Shown here in pieces: positions 1 to 12,753 of a DNA stretch of 64,000 bases. A program made the translations under genes and the position numbers. The notes beneath the pieces were generated by a model. It saw only the letters and a program-made list of their open reading frames with translations. It ran no database searches and had not been told where the DNA came from. This DNA is from Labia minor (taxonomy: Eukaryota > Arthropoda > Insecta > Dermaptera > Spongiphoridae): positions 13,542,491 through 13,606,490 of the forward strand of contig OY720345.1 in assembly GCA_963082975.1 (NCBI GenBank), written 5' to 3'. The stretch's first letter is position 1; every line of letters starts with the position of its first letter.

Positions 1-2534
1 GGTGTCTATCCAAATTGAAACGTATAGTGAATAAATAAATAAACATACGTACAAACAGACTTTATATAAATTTATAGATTATATTATTTACATTTTTATT
101 GACTTTATTGTATCACAATTTGAAATCAAAGTTAAGAATCAATCAATTTATTTAAATGCTACTTTTTGTAGCGATAAAAAAAAAATTAGAAGATTTAATT
201 ACAAATACACACATCGACATTTATCAAATATTAAAATTCAAAAATCATTTTGAAAATATAAATATCAAAACAATTATTAAATGGATGAAAAAATTTCAAG
301 AATAATAAAAAATAAAATACTTATATATTTTTATTATGTAGTTGTATTTCATTATCGGACAGGATCTAACTTTCACATATTATTATAAAATTTTAAATTG
401 TAGATTTAAATTAACGATCTCAAGTCCACAAACAAATTTAATGTTGTTTCTTTAAAAAAAAATGAAAACTGGCCATGAAAAGTGGCAACATAAACGGAAT
501 ATTCACAATTACCCTACCTCTTGAATTTTTCCCATGGTATCTAAACATTTCTTAAAACAGTTACTTTAGTTTAATTTTCAGAAAATCTGCAAGTCATTTA
601 ACCAATTGAACTTAACTAAAAATACATAAATAGTATCAATTCATTTTTTTTTCAAATTCCTTCTTTATCCTTTCTTATAAACTGTAAATCAATATTAGAA
701 GATAATCTTAACTAGCTTCACAAAGCGCTTTGGACGCTTTTCGCACCTAGATTTGTACCCCCGATGTAATACATAGTAATTTGTTGGAAGTCTGTATGTG
801 CGAAAGGTTTTAATTCATTTTAATTCAATCAGTATATTAAAATATATAAATATTCAAATCCATTACGGGATTGAGTGTATATAACTCCTTTGTTGAGATC
901 ACTTTTGAGTAACATATCTTCTTTTTACGACTTTTAAATTGTTTAACTTCTACCATATTAATAATGACAACACATTCTTTTATTGTATGAAAATTTCTGT
1001 ATAGATGTCCTCAGAAAAATTAACATGGTTTAATAAACCAATGTTTAATTTATATCATCATAGGACATCTTTGCTAAAAGAAATATGTAATAAAAATAAA
1101 TAAAATGGGCTACATCTTATAAATTTTTACTACTACTTTTTAGTGTTATTTAAAACAAATACAAAATATGTCAAGAAATAAATAATTCTATATTCTAATA
1201 TCATCAACAAAAATACAGACTTGTTTTACTTTTTTTCCGAGATAACCATCGTGCCCTTCTTTCTTTAGCCACAATTGACGTTTTCTCTCATGTTGATATA
1301 AATTTAAATATAAAAAATATTACTTTGTTTTAGAAAATATTAATCAATTAGGAATAATATTCAATTTAATTTAATTTAATTTGACTTTTAATATTATAGA
1401 ATATTAGAACTTAAAATAAAAATTTAAAAATTATAAACATTCTTTGTATGGAAATTTCTAGAATTATTAATTTTATATTGAGTGTCAACTTCTTAACTGA
1501 GCCACCAGAGGCACCACATGAAGCGTTGTTTATTTAGAACGGATCAACTTTTTTGATTTTAATAAGTGTTATATTTTTATAAATTAAAAATTCGACATTG
1601 AATTGGTTCAATTGTTTATTTTGACAAAACTACTGAATTCAATTGTAGTTTATTTCTATAATATATAATCACTAAACTTATGATTAAATAAAAGATACAC
1701 TATTATAATAGTAATAGTATATAATAGTAATAATATAATAGTAGAATTTATTTAAATTTGCACCCCATGAAATTGTCATTCAAAATTCAAATGGTCCTGA
1801 TTTAAATCCTTTGTGACATTGTTTTTACATTACGCTTTGGCTATCTGAATTTATATGTATACTCCTACCTATATAGGCAAGCTATAGAAATCAAATAAGT
1901 CCTTTATATATAATCTATTTAAATTAAATTGAAGTGTGTATAGGTAATATAAATTTCAAATCCTATTTTTTGTTCACTTTTTCATCTCACTCTAATTTAG
2001 TATAAAATCCCTTATTTTCCACCCAAAAAGAGACCAAACAACAAACCAGGAGATTTAATAGTGGTTAGTAAAAAGAGATTATAAACAAAAAAAAAAAAAA
2101 GAAAGGGGCAGGGAAATCTTCTTTGCTAAAATAGGACCATATTTAATATGATTGTAAAAAGATTAAGTTATATATATATATATATATATAGAAAGAGAGA
2201 ATGGAAATTCTCTTTCATTTCAAGTTCCGCCTTTAACAGATTTTACTGTCTCGGAAACTTTTTAGCTTTACCCTGATAACGAATACAGAGAGAGAGAGAT
2301 TAATACATTCATATATATTTGTATATATATGTAATATATTTGAAGTAATGTATTTAATAAGATTCTTGTATGCCTATTTTAATTCACTTCAATGTGTCAT
2401 TCATCCTATAAACAAATACATAAATTGAGAGAGAAAATTTAATAAATAAAAATCATAATGTTAATGAAATTACACACTTTAATAATGATAATAATAATAA
2501 TAATAATAACATATATAATAATATTTTAATAAAA
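1..2534. other. AT-rich stretch, no gene seen
   Basis: No reading frame, RNA gene or element boundary could be supported here. It holds homopolymers, a TA run near 2169-2190, a GA run near 2287-2300 and an ATA run near 2486-2510. A GC-richer spot lies near 720-800. Confidence 0.6.
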
Positions 2535-2542
2535 CATTAAAG

Positions 2543-3397
2543 CAGTGGTTCTCAACCTTTTTTTGTTACCACGGCACACTTTTAATGGTTTAAAAATTTG
2601 GAGGCACACAAAGAAAAAGATAAGTGTAAAAGTTTACTATATTGAAAAAAAGTGGTCTCAAAAACGGTTTTTTACCGACCGACGATAGTAAGGGAGGTAT
2701 TGTTTTCACACCAAATTTCACATGTGGAGATTTTTACATATCTCCACGAATCATGCATTTTCTAAACAGAAAAAAGTATTTTTAGCATGATGTCTGTCCG
2801 TCCGTCTGTCCGTCCGTCCGTATAGATGTGTACAGCCTGAACGGCTGAACGGATTTTGATGAAATTTGGTATATTTACTTAATGCATCAGTGGGATGAAT
2901 TGATCAACTTTTGGTGCAATTCCGGAAACCGGAAGTGGTAGTATTAGCGATCGACGATAGGAAGGAAAGGGTTATTTTCACACCAAAGGAGATTTTTTTA
3001 TATATCACCACGAATCATGCATTTTGTATTGGTTTTATCCTCGAAAAAAATCATATTTATTAGTTTTTTCTTGATTTAAAATTATATGACGTCATCCAGC
3101 CATGCATGACGTCACAGCCTGGTCTTGCATATATATTATAAATAAAATAAAATTAAAAATGTTTATATTTATTATTTATGTATCCATATCTGTTTTTTAT
3201 TACATTAATAGATATATGAAAATTATTTGAAATTGTTTCTGTAGCTGGAAATTAATTTATTTCAAACCGTCGGTCGGTTCGGACCTGGCCACAGGTCAAC
3301 TTATTTTATTTTTAGAACCATATTGAAAAAATTTAGAAAAAAGTCGGAAATGTTTAAGAGCCTCATAATCTCGCGGCACAGTGGTTGAGATTCACTG
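2543..3397. mobile_element. hAT-type non-autonomous transposon (H1) with nested family A element
   Basis: The ends are CAGTGGTTCTCAACC on the left and, on the opposite strand, CAGTGAATCTCAACCACTG. The element is flanked by a perfect 8-bp duplication CATTAAAG (2535-2542 and 3398-3405), the length expected for hAT elements. Most of the interior is a separate family A element (2669-3303). What is left is about 220 bp with no transposase code. The inner module around 3314-3362 (AACCATATTGAAAAAAT then GTCGGAAATGTTTAAGAGC) recurs in several other elements of this window. The element at 63753-64000 is an opposite-strand relative without the nested insertion. Confidence 0.9.
2669..3303 (-). mobile_element. 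Family A rolling-circle-like element, copy A1
   Basis: Read on the minus strand, the element begins with GACCTGTGGCCAGGTC, which can fold as a 6-bp stem with loop TGGC. The arm ACCGACCGACG follows, and the element ends with CGTCGGTCGGTAAAAA. Its interior has the block ACCAAATTTCATCAAAATC, a GACG/GACA tandem array ending in CAGACAT, and two TGACGTCA-like sites. No coding region is present. The offset inverted repeats match the layout of Helentron-derived short elements (HINEs); that assignment is inference. It interrupts the hAT element H1 in a T-run. Confidence 0.75.
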
Positions 3398-3405
3398 CAT
3401 TAAAG

Positions 3406-4210
3406 CATTCAATCTCATTTTTAACAAATCCTCTGATAATTCTAAGAAATAATACAAAGAAATATTGTCATTTAAATGTAAGTTTACCTAAAAACAATAA
3501 AAAACAATTCTATAGTAAAACTATACTGTAAAAATATTAATCCGAACATTTTAGATAAATAAAGGAGAATGGAGAGGAAAATATTTCAAAATGAAAAGTC
3601 GAAAAAGAAAATCGTTTGAAATAAAAAAATCAAATTTTATTATAACAATCTTGTCTGCAATTTTTCTTTTGTTTTAAAATTTTTAAATATTTAAAATAAA
3701 GAATAATGACGTTAACGTTTAATGTCAATACTTTTAAAATAATGATAATTTTAAAAATATATACAATAAATAAAAATTTACTAATCTAAATGAAATGTTA
3801 GAAATATTAATGGTAATTAGCGTTAAAAATATGGGGAAAAGATTACCTAATGATGTGATGTAAACATAGAAAAATACTAATTCCAAATGGTAAAGATCAA
3901 ATAATTATTGTGTATATATTGCATTGATGAAAAAGATGATAATTAATAAAAACAAAATTATTTACTAACAGTAAATGTTTTGAATGGATTTGGTTCTAAC
4001 CAATTGATAATTTATTTAATTTTACAAAAATTAACCTTAAAAATAATTGGGTAAACAATTAATAAATTCAAGTTGGGTTTAAAAATGTAAAAAATTACAA
4101 AATTAAAATTTAAAGTTAAATTATAATTATAATGAAATTAGAAAAATGTCTTATGGCTCTCATTATTCATTGTTTCGTTGAACAACAATACAATTCAAAT
4201 GATCAAAAAA
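3406..4210. other. AT-rich stretch, no gene seen
   Basis: Very AT-rich DNA with short A and T runs. I see no exon, RNA gene or element boundary. Confidence 0.6.
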
Positions 4211-4211
4211 T

Positions 4212-4738
4212 AAGTTAACCTGTGGCCAGGCACAGAACCGACCGACTGTTTGAAATAAATTAATTTCCAGCTACAGAAACCATTTCAAATAATTTAAATG
4301 TATCTATTAATGCAATAAAAAACAGATATGGATATAACATAAATATTTTTAATTTTATTTTATTTATAATATATAAGGAGGCGCTGGCTGTGACGTCATG
4401 AGGGCTGGGTGACGTCATATAATTTTTAATTAAGAAAAAACTAATGAAGTTGATTTTTCTCGAAGATAAAACCAGTAAAAAGTGCATGATTCGTGGAGAT
4501 ATGTAAAAAATCTCTCATACTGATGCATTAAATATACCAAATTTTATAAAATTTGTTGAGCCGTTCGTGCTGTATACGTCTATACCGGTACACAATGAAC
4601 AGACGGACACACATCATGCTAAAAATACTTTTTTCTGTTAACAAAATGCTTGATTCGTGGAGATATGTAAAAATCCTCTCATGTGAAATTTGGTGTGAAA
4701 ACAATACCATCCCTTCCTATCGTCGATCGGTAAAAATT
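4212..4738 (+). mobile_element. Family A element, copy A2
   Basis: It starts with AAGTTAACCTGTGGCCAGG (stem CCTG/CAGG), followed by the arm ACCGACCGACTG. It ends with TATCGTCGATCGGTAAAAATT. It keeps the paired TGACGTCA sites near 4390-4420 and the CAGACGGACACACATCATG array near 4600-4620, but is about 100 bp shorter than A1 and A4. The missing part includes the CTTCCGG block. Orientation is opposite to A1. Confidence 0.7.
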
Positions 4739-5370
4739 AACTATATAAACATTAAAAGAATAAATAATTAATTAAATCAATATTTTATAATAATTAAAAA
4801 AAAAAGAATATTTAAAATAATAATTTTAATAAATTCTATGTCAATTTCAAATTCAATCATTAATTTTATTATGACCTTCTGACATTCTCTTAAATGATTT
4901 TCAAATCCATTTTCAATACATTCTAATTAAGATTCATATGATTAGAATATATTAATAAAACATTTTCCTGGTCGAATATATAGAACGTGTTTGGATTGAT
5001 GTTTCTACGGGGTGAGGGAAATTTCAAAATATATAAGATATACATATATATTACCAATTGGTTCCAGTCACCTCAAGGTAATAAATAAAAAAAAAAATCT
5101 TCCGAAAAGATCACAATCAATCGATTTTAATAAAATAAGTCGTTTAAACAGCTTTGGGCAGTCGATATGTATATATATATATATATACAATACATTACTT
5201 AGGCATTGGGCTTCACCACTCCTGTATTACTAGAAAATAGTAAATTCATAATAAAATTTAAATTTTATAGATTCAGTCTTAAATAAAAAAATATGTTCAA
5301 TTATTATATGAAAAATATTTTTTAATTCATATTAAAAAAAAATATTTAATAAGGACCTTCTAATAAATCT
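4739..5370. other. AT-rich stretch, no gene seen
   Basis: Nothing recognisable apart from a TA run near 5167-5187. Confidence 0.55.
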
Positions 5371-5819
5371 ATACATTTTTTTCACACCACACGTAGAGAT
5401 TTTTACATATCTCCACGAATCATGCATTTTGTTAAATGAAAATTGTATTTTTAGCATGATGGGTGTCCGTCTGCCCGTCCGTCTGTCCATTGTGAACCGT
5501 ATACAGCTCGAACGTCTTAACGGATTTTGATAAAACTTGGTATATTTACTTAATCCATCTGTAGCATGAATTCATCAACTTTTGGTGTATATCCGGAAGT
5601 GGTTGTTTACAAAGTATTAATTTTGTATTCAGTATCGGAAAATATTTCACCTAAAATATAGTAATAATTAATAATTGAGTAATTAAACTAAAAATAAAAA
5701 CCAAGATAATATAATTTAAACCAAGTTTTAAAAATACTTTTTTATTATACTTTATATATATGTTTGGAAATTAATTTATTTCAAATCGCCGGTCGGTTCT
5801 GTGCCTGGCCACAACTCAT
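5371..5819 (-). mobile_element. Family A element, copy A3, lacking its 3' end
   Basis: Minus-strand copy. The hairpin end (GTTGTGGCCAGGCAC) and a slightly altered arm ACCGACCGGCG are at 5786-5819. The other end breaks off at about 5371 without the expected CGTCGGTCGGT arm. The internal array (GACAGACGGACGGGCAGACGG read on the minus strand) and the ACCAAGTTTTATCAAAATCC block are present. Confidence 0.65.
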
Positions 5820-6900
5820 TTTTTTCTATTACTATTTTTCTTAAACATGAAAATACTTTATTATTTTCTTCAAAAAATAAACAAATAAATATATTTTTTA
5901 CTAACAATAATAATAATCATTCACAACTTAAGTTATACACAAACATTGATTTTATAATTAAAATTTAAAATTCTATCTAAAGAAAAAATAATCAAAAGAA
6001 TTATTATAATAAAATATTCGAATGAATTGGCAATTTTTAGTTATTAAATTCAACAAAGCCAAGTATTGCTAAAAGTTATTTAAATAACATTTATTTCTTT
6101 TTATATTTACATTTTTCTGAAAAATTACAAACAAGAATTTTTTTTAAAAATACATTTATAAGCATTTTTTATATAAAATAGAAATATAAAAAGCTTAAGT
6201 TCACTGTCAGTATAAATACATTTATAATTTTTTTTCAAATAAAAAATCTTTAATAAATCTTTATAATATTTTTTTAATTATAATTTTTTAGAAACAATAA
6301 TTATGAAAATTTTCCTTTTCATTATTCATTTAGCAAGTTTTTCTATTGGATGTTTAATTTTAACATTTCAGTTATTCAGATTATTTATTTTGTGTATAAG
6401 TTCGTTAAATATATGATAAAAAAATAAAAATTATTCCAAAAATGATATTGTTGTCCTTGTTTATTTTTGATTATTATATTTAGATTATATAGATGAAATC
6501 TGTATTTTGTATCATAGATCAGATTAACTGTTAATTTATTCATTATTTTTTTTATAATTGTAAGCAATGTAATTGAAAACGTAAATAAAAATAGATGCAT
6601 TTGGAAATAAAATTAACATAAAAAGTGCATTTTCAATAATTTTCTGAAAGAGAGAGATTGAGAAAACATTTATTATATATGAAAAGGTTCAATTTAAAAT
6701 TTTAAGTTTAATGAATAGGAATAACAACTGATTCACACTATATTTTAGAAATTAATAATCTTTATTACAAAATACAATTAATTATAATTACCAATAATAT
6801 AATTTTGAAACTCAGTACTAATAATTTTGAACAAATTTTCTAGAAAATTTCAAGTGTTATTTAGAAAGGGCGTGAAGATTCATGTTTCGTGCCCAGGATA
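5820..6900. other. AT-rich stretch, no gene seen
   Basis: Low-complexity AT-rich DNA. Short open frames here have no recognisable content. Confidence 0.55.
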
Positions 6901-6902
6901 CT

Positions 6903-7186
6903 CTGCCTTTAGTACGACCTATGAAAAGACAACGCCTATCAAGTAGGTTATATCAATTAGACAATTAGGTGTCCTATGATTAGGAGAACGAGTCTTTTCA
7001 ACCTTTACCTTGATTTTCTTGATCGGAGGCGCTATCAACTAGCTTTCCCAATTTTGATCCCATAAGCTGAGCTGACTCCGTCCCATAGGCCCCAGCTAGA
7101 GAAATTCCCTTGCCAGCCCCAGGTCTTGAATCCGGGACCACGAGAATGTGAGGCAGCTTCGCTAACCTCCCACCCTGTGGCGCCTT
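6903..7186 (-). mobile_element. tRNA-derived SINE, copy D1
   Basis: Read on the minus strand it starts AGGCGCCACAGGGTGGGAGG and carries an RNA polymerase III A box (TAGCGAAGCTGC). A B box region with a T-arm-like fold follows (GGATTCAAGACC in this copy; other copies read GGTTCAAGTCC). The body contains CCTCCGATCAAGAAAATCAAGG. The family is seen at least seven times here. Its tRNA-like 5' part, roughly 280-bp length and target duplications at other copies make it a SINE. I see no target duplication here. Its upstream flank matches that of copy D2 (see findings). Confidence 0.85.
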
Positions 7187-7271
7187 TAATACTATTACTA
7201 CTATTACTATTTAAATTTATACAATATTACGTATTTAATTGATTATAATTATGTAATAATATTATAATAAT

Positions 7272-7354
7272 AGACCCCAGATAGAGAAATTCCCTTTCCA
7301 GGTCCGGGACTTGAACCCTTGACCACGAGAATGTAACCTCTCACCCTGTGGCGC
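7272..7354 (-). mobile_element. SINE fragment, 5' part only (D1b)
   Basis: On the minus strand it covers GGCGCCACAGGGTGAGAGG, the B box region GGGTTCAAGTCCCGG and the following GGGAATTTCTCTATCTGGGG, then stops. It is a truncated copy of the same SINE, 85 bp upstream of D1. Confidence 0.7.
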
Positions 7355-8135
7355 CCTCACCCGTTTGCTACACTACATTTAATAATAATTTAAAATATTT
7401 TATGTTTTTGTCTTCTAAATTCTATTATCTAAATAGTTTTAAATATTAAAGCAATAGGTATAACATGAAAAATCTTTTTTTTTTTCAATTGATGTTTAAT
7501 AATTAGATAGATAGATATGTATATAAAGAAAGATAAAAGAAATTAATTTAATTCTTAATATATTTATATACATATATCATAAATGTTAATTTAAATGAAG
7601 ATAATTTTGTAGATCTCATTATCAGATTGATATCAAAGTCTAAAAAAAAATTTCATAAATTATTGATACATACTATGAGAATATCATAAATAAGATTTAT
7701 TAGAATAAAGGCTAAAAACTATTATTTTAATATCATAAATTATAGTTATATCGAGTGTTTCATTGATTGTTAATATAAAATAAAAGTTGTCAAGAAAAAT
7801 AAACCTGTCATCAGTTATGCAAGTTAAACAAAAAAGAATATTAATTTTAATTGAAGTATTTTATTTATTTATATTATATAAGAATATTTTACAATTATAT
7901 ATGATGTTATAATTAAATGTGATTAAATAAACAATGATAGTATCATCTGATAAAATGATTAGAAGAGAAATAAATAATTTCAAGGATAGCCCTGATATTA
8001 AATTTATCAACCAATTATAATTAAATAAATTTTTATGTTTGTATTGTGTCGATTTGTATTCTTCTCATTTCTTGTTAATCTTTAACATTGTTCTATTCAA
8101 AATAAACTCAAGTGCTCTTCTTTTTCATTTGGCAG
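7355..8135. other. AT-rich stretch upstream of a candidate exon
   Basis: No gene seen. The last about 25 bases form a pyrimidine-rich tract that ends in TTTGGCAG and would serve as the acceptor of the exon that follows. Confidence 0.5.
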
Positions 8136-8259
8136 GATGTGATCAAGATACAATAAAAGATTTTCTGACATTGACATTTACAAAATGTCGAAATGTCGTT
8201 GTTGATGACTTTAAGAAGGAAGAGGACATCCTCTACAATACAGTGTTTACATATCAAAG
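8136..8259 (+). CDS. Candidate internal exon of an unidentified host gene
   Basis: A 124-bp block stands out from its AT-rich surroundings by balanced base use. It is preceded by a strong acceptor-like sequence (CTCTTCTTTTTCATTTGGCAG) and followed by AAAG|GTCTCA, a usable but weak donor. With acceptor phase 2 the frame reads CDQDTIKDFLTLTFTKCRN, then VVVDDFKKEEDILYNTVFTY, without a stop. The composition is acidic and amphipathic, like a helical protein segment. I do not recognise the protein. The other two frames contain stops. No neighbouring exon is visible, so it would lie between large introns. It could also be a chance open stretch or an old repeat-derived fragment. Confidence 0.45.
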
Positions 8260-8654
8260 GTCTCAAGTTTACAATTACATATTAATACAATGAAAAATTA
8301 TCAAAAGAAAGTTTAAGAAATATAATAAATAAGTGTAAACGTGAATTTAACATTAATCATTTAGATACGATTTTAATTTTGTATAAATTTTAGTTTAGTT
8401 TTAAAAAACTATCAGAATATAACACAATATGATAATATAATAATTGTATTACACTTATCTATCTACATATAAAAAGGTTTTTTCTCTGGTTTGTTTAGAA
8501 TTTAAATTCTATTTATAAATTATCATTTTTTACTTTTTAATTTCTGTCCGGGAAAATTTTATCCAAATTTGCTCAACTACTATTACTACCATATATACAT
8601 ATGTACTTTTATCAGAATATTCTTATATATATATATATTGCATATAGGTTAGTA

Positions 8655-9911
8655 CAGGGTTTTCCAACCTTTTTTTCTACATCGACCCCTTTTAAACTTT
8701 CTTCTTGTTTAATAGACCCCTCTTTTTGTAATGCAGTATAAATATATTAATAAAGTTTAACAAAGAACTATGAGCATTTAATAAAGTATATGTTTAACAA
8801 TTTTTCAACAAGAAAAACATTTTTATTAAATTAGTAGTAGTAGTAGTAGTAGTAGTAGAGTTAATATTATTTAACAAAACAACTTGCAATTCAATATTTT
8901 ATAAATTAATAATTTCATAAATGATTAAAAGGCATTCCTAAATATAAAAAAATTAATGTGACGGATGATTTTGATTTTTTTTTATCTATCTATCGCTGTG
9001 GCTCTATTGAACCCAAAAGTTATTGGTCACAGCAACTACATTTATCCAAGTATCCATATCCTGAGCCAACACCATCCAATCCCTACCTTCTCCCATCTCT
9101 CTCACGTACCTTCCTTCATTGTCCACCCCCGTGTCCTTGTTCTTCTAACTGGACGTTTCCTAATCTGCTCCGCACAAATATATTTTTCGCTATTCTTTCT
9201 TCACCCATTCTAGCTACGTGCCTTGCACATCGCAGCCTCCTCGATTTTATAACCCTGACAATGTCTGAAGATGCATAGGAGATTCCTCGTTATGCTTCTC
9301 CATTCCCCGGTGACCTGAACTTTCTTTGCTGCTAGGCGTTCTATTCTCAAATACTCTAAATCTACTCTCGTTTCTCAGGATCATAGACACTCATATAACA
9401 CAACCGGCAAAACAATTGTTTTATTTATTTTAATTTTCATCCCCTTTGATAATAATTTTGACGAGATAAGCCCCTTTGCTGCATGATAACACGCGTTACC
9501 CGATTGAAACTTCGATTTAATTTCTTCTCGAATATTATTATCCTTCCTGATAACAGAACCTAAGTATTTAAATTTTTCTACATTTTGTATGTTAAAACTT
9601 TGTGTGTTAATACTATTTCTCTCTGTTACAAAATATTTCGTCTTATCACTATTAATTTCAAGCCCCACCTTCTTGCTTCGATTAATCTTTCTACGCTATC
9701 TTTAATTACAATTACGTCTGCGTAATCTAATCCTTGAATATTTTATTATACATAAATCATTGAAAAATATTAATTTACAAAAAAATTACTTCCAAAAAAA
9801 AAAATAAAATAAATATTTAAGTTAAATAGACCCCTCAGGTTCTTTTTTCTAAATTCAAAGCTCTATAGATCTCCAAGGACTCGTCCACCTGGATCCAGTT
9901 GGGAATCCCTG
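8655..9911. mobile_element. hAT-type element (H5) interrupted by a LINE fragment
   Basis: The left end CAGGGTTTTCCAACC and the right end on the opposite strand, CAGGGATTCCCAACT, form imperfect inverted repeats. Flanking octamers GGTTAGTA (8647-8654) and GCTTAGAA (9912-9919) match at 6 of 8 positions, consistent with an old 8-bp duplication. A LINE piece (8995-9738) fills the middle. Both subterminal parts carry TAGACCCCTC-type repeats (around 8713 and 9827). A GTA trinucleotide run is at 8834-8859. No transposase remains. Confidence 0.7.
8995..9738 (-). pseudogene. LINE reverse transcriptase C-terminal fragment (L1)
   Basis: On the minus strand the piece begins near the catalytic box, read here as DYADVIVIKDSVERLIEA, where the usual YADD has lost one D. 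After a frameshift comes an open segment (9381-9668) with GLEINSDKTKYFV, then EKFKYLGSVIRKDNNIREEI and KGLISSKLLSKGMKIKINKT, ending PVVLYECL. Downstream frames are broken but keep the tail with REMGEGRDW and VLAQDMDTW. This order is typical of endonuclease/reverse-transcriptase LINEs abundant in arthropods. It lacks the endonuclease and the fingers of the RT, carries frameshifts and is not functional. Confidence 0.8.
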
Positions 9912-9919
9912 GCTTAGAA

Positions 9920-11901
9920 ATATTATCAATTAATCAAATTAATTTTTAAAATTTTTGAAATTTTACGACAACAAAAATAAAAATATTGTTTTTTTTAACA
10001 ATATTGTTTATGTACATGTTTATCTGTGTGGATTCAGGCTACATCAGTAAAAATTAAATCATTAAGTATTATTCGTGAACTTCCCCATCAAATATGACTC
10101 AATAGACTTTAACTCAATAGTATTGAACAGACCACATTGGACTGAGTAAATTCTTCATAGTTTGCATATTAATAACTTATTTTTAATTCTAGATCAAATG
10201 ATCAGTGACCAGTTTGGTCTTTATTTACTTCTTTTGATGTTGTTGTTGTTTTTTTCTGCAATTTCATTTTCTAAATTGTTTGGTTTAACTTTGTTTACGT
10301 GATAAGCGACTCTCGCTCAGAATTCAGTTTATCCAAGAATTTTACCATTTTGTTCATTTTTAGATTGTACACGTTTACAGAGCAACCAGGAATTTAATAA
10401 CGTGTAATAATTAATAATATATCAATTAAATCGTTATGTAAAATAATTTTATATATTATTTTTTCTACTTTTTACATGCATTTTACATCTCCCCATCAAA
10501 CTATCTATATACACATGTAAGTTCACTCTTCCCCATAAGTTTATTGTACTCTTGAATTATATTAGAACAATCAACGATAATGACGTTACAGTGTTAGTAG
10601 TACCATCCCACTTTCAAAACTATACATGTAAAGAGTATGTATTCAATTGGTTACGCTATGCAGTAAGCTAAAATTTCTGTTTTACATGACAAAATATGAA
10701 TTTGTTATCAAATGGCAATTAGATGAATTTATATATTCACTCTGAGCAGCTATTATCATTCACGATTAAAATGTTAATTATTTATATTTTATATTTATAT
10801 AAAATTCAAAAATTTAAATTAAAGATGAATGAAATTAAATTAGAAATAATTCAATAAAGAGATTATTTAAATGAATATTATTTAATTTATTATATTCTAA
10901 AATATTTTTAATATGTTTACTTTGATATTTTATCAATATATTATATTAAATAAAAAAATAAAAATATAATTGAACAAAATAAATAAATGTGATTTTATAA
11001 GTAAACATTTAAAATGTGTACAATTTTTAAATAATTTTTTTATATACTTTTTGTAGACATGTCAGTCGAAAAACAATATGATTTTCTATTAATTGTATTT
11101 TATTTATATTATTATGATAATATCAAAATACATCTAAATCATTACATGTACTATATATATCATATTAAAATTAATGTGAAATAAATAATGATGATAATAA
11201 TTAATGATAAAATGATTATAGAAAAGATAATTCTAAAAAATAGAATTGATACAAAATTATGAACCATTTTATTTTGAAAATTCCATGATATTATAAATTG
11301 ATACAAAAAAAATGGCAATTTATTCTAACAAAATAATATTTATATATGAGATGAACAACACTTACTTATATAAATTGAAATAAATAATACATTAATTAAA
11401 AAAAAATAAAAAAAATTTATAAAATAAATAATAAACATCAGCACAGTCGATAGGATTCATCATGATAAATTATGATTTGTGTTCATGAACATATGATAAT
11501 TTAAATTATTACTACTAATCAATTTTAATATAATTACACAAATGATAATTTGATGTAAATTATAATATAGATGTTTGGTTTACTTAAAATAAACCTTATA
11601 GAAAAACGAATATAGATATAAGCAAGGCTAGTTGTGTGAAGACAGCCTCTGTTATTAAGTATTTTTATGCATAATTTTCCTTTATAGAAAAAAAACATTC
11701 TATAAATTCTTAACTCTATGTGTGATTTTTATAACCAAGATAGGATTTTAATGAAAAACAAAATCTACAATCACTTATCACTCGTTTCTTGTTGTCTATT
11801 TAATATATAATTCCCTTTAAAATTTTTATTAGCGTATCTTGGGGTATTAGGCTGTAGCAAAAATCTGACTGGTAGTTTCTTCGGGGATCCATCAAGTCTG
11901 A
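9920..11901. other. AT-rich stretch, no gene seen
   Basis: No supported feature. A more complex stretch at about 10560-10700 contains no open frame of note. Confidence 0.55.
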
Positions 11902-11909
11902 ATCTAAAT

Positions 11910-12745
11910 CAGTGATTCTCAACCACTGTGCCGCGGCATTTTTGTATGCCGCGAAATTTTACAAATGTAAAGTTCAAATTAAGAAAAAGTACTTATTTAT
12001 TTTATATATATATGTAAAAAAAAATCGGGAGTGTCCTCCCCTAGACTTTCCCGCATATAAATAGGTAATTAGGTTATTATTATTATGATTTAACAACAAT
12101 AAAAATAAACAAACTAATTAATTTAAATTATAAAGTAAAATGGTTTAACACTATTATATATATTTATAATTTACACCTAACGCTACTTGTATAGGTAAAA
12201 TGTCACTTCCGGTAGTCAGATCATGATGAAATTTGGTATCTCAATTTTTTTCATATTTTTAAATCTATATACAAAATATGAAGCAAATATCTCGAAGCAA
12301 ACTGGTACTTTACTTGAAAGGTAAACGCAACCAGTGTAGGTAAAGTACCACCTCAGGTTAACCGATTTTGACGAAATTTTGATAGAAATCTACAAACTGT
12401 GAATAATTTCGAAGTCCTAGCTTGATTAGTTTCTGAGTAAATTTGCTCACAGACAAACATTACATACATCCATACCTCCATACATACACACACACAGACA
12501 TAATTCGAAAAATGGTATTTTCCGACTCAAACTCTCAAACGTCAAGATCTATCGAAATCTCGAAGTCGAAATTTTTGACGATTCCAATATTTCCCTTATA
12601 CGAAGTATGCGGGAAAGTAAAAAAGGTAAAATGTTTTTGCGACCAGGCTTTTTTTTCAATTACTTATCTTTTTCTTTGTGTGCTGCCAAACTTTTAAATC
12701 GTTAAAAGTGTGCCGCGGTAAAAAAAAAAAGGTTGAGAATCACTG
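11910..12745. mobile_element. hAT-type element (H2) with nested family C element
   Basis: The left end is CAGTGATTCTCAACCACTG and the right end on the opposite strand is CAGTGATTCTCAACC. The 8-bp duplication ATCTAAAT is perfect (11902-11909 and 12746-12753). Subterminal GTGCCGCGG sequence is present near both ends. The interior is split by a family C element at 12025-12622. The remaining sequence is closely related to the element at 20219-20478, which lacks the insertion. No transposase code. Confidence 0.9.
12025..12622 (+). mobile_element. Family C rolling-circle-like element
   Basis: It begins CGGGAGTGTCCTCCCCTAG, a 5-bp stem GGGAG/CTCCC around loop TGTC, followed by the arm ACTTTCCCGCATA. 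It ends with TATGCGGGAAAGTAAAA. Just before the end, TTTCCC...ATACGAAGTAT...GGGAAA can fold into a hairpin. The interior has CACTTCCGG, a GATGAAATTTGGTATC block and an AC array ending in CAGACAT. It inserted into an A-run, as comparison with the unfilled relative at 20219-20478 shows. Non-coding. Only one copy lies in the window. Confidence 0.75.
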
Positions 12746-12753
12746 ATCTAAAT

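Noticed and set aside
8958..9278. Two overlapping plus-strand open frames at 8958-9278
   Set aside because: They are antisense to the LINE L1 tail, which has clear protein motifs on the minus strand.
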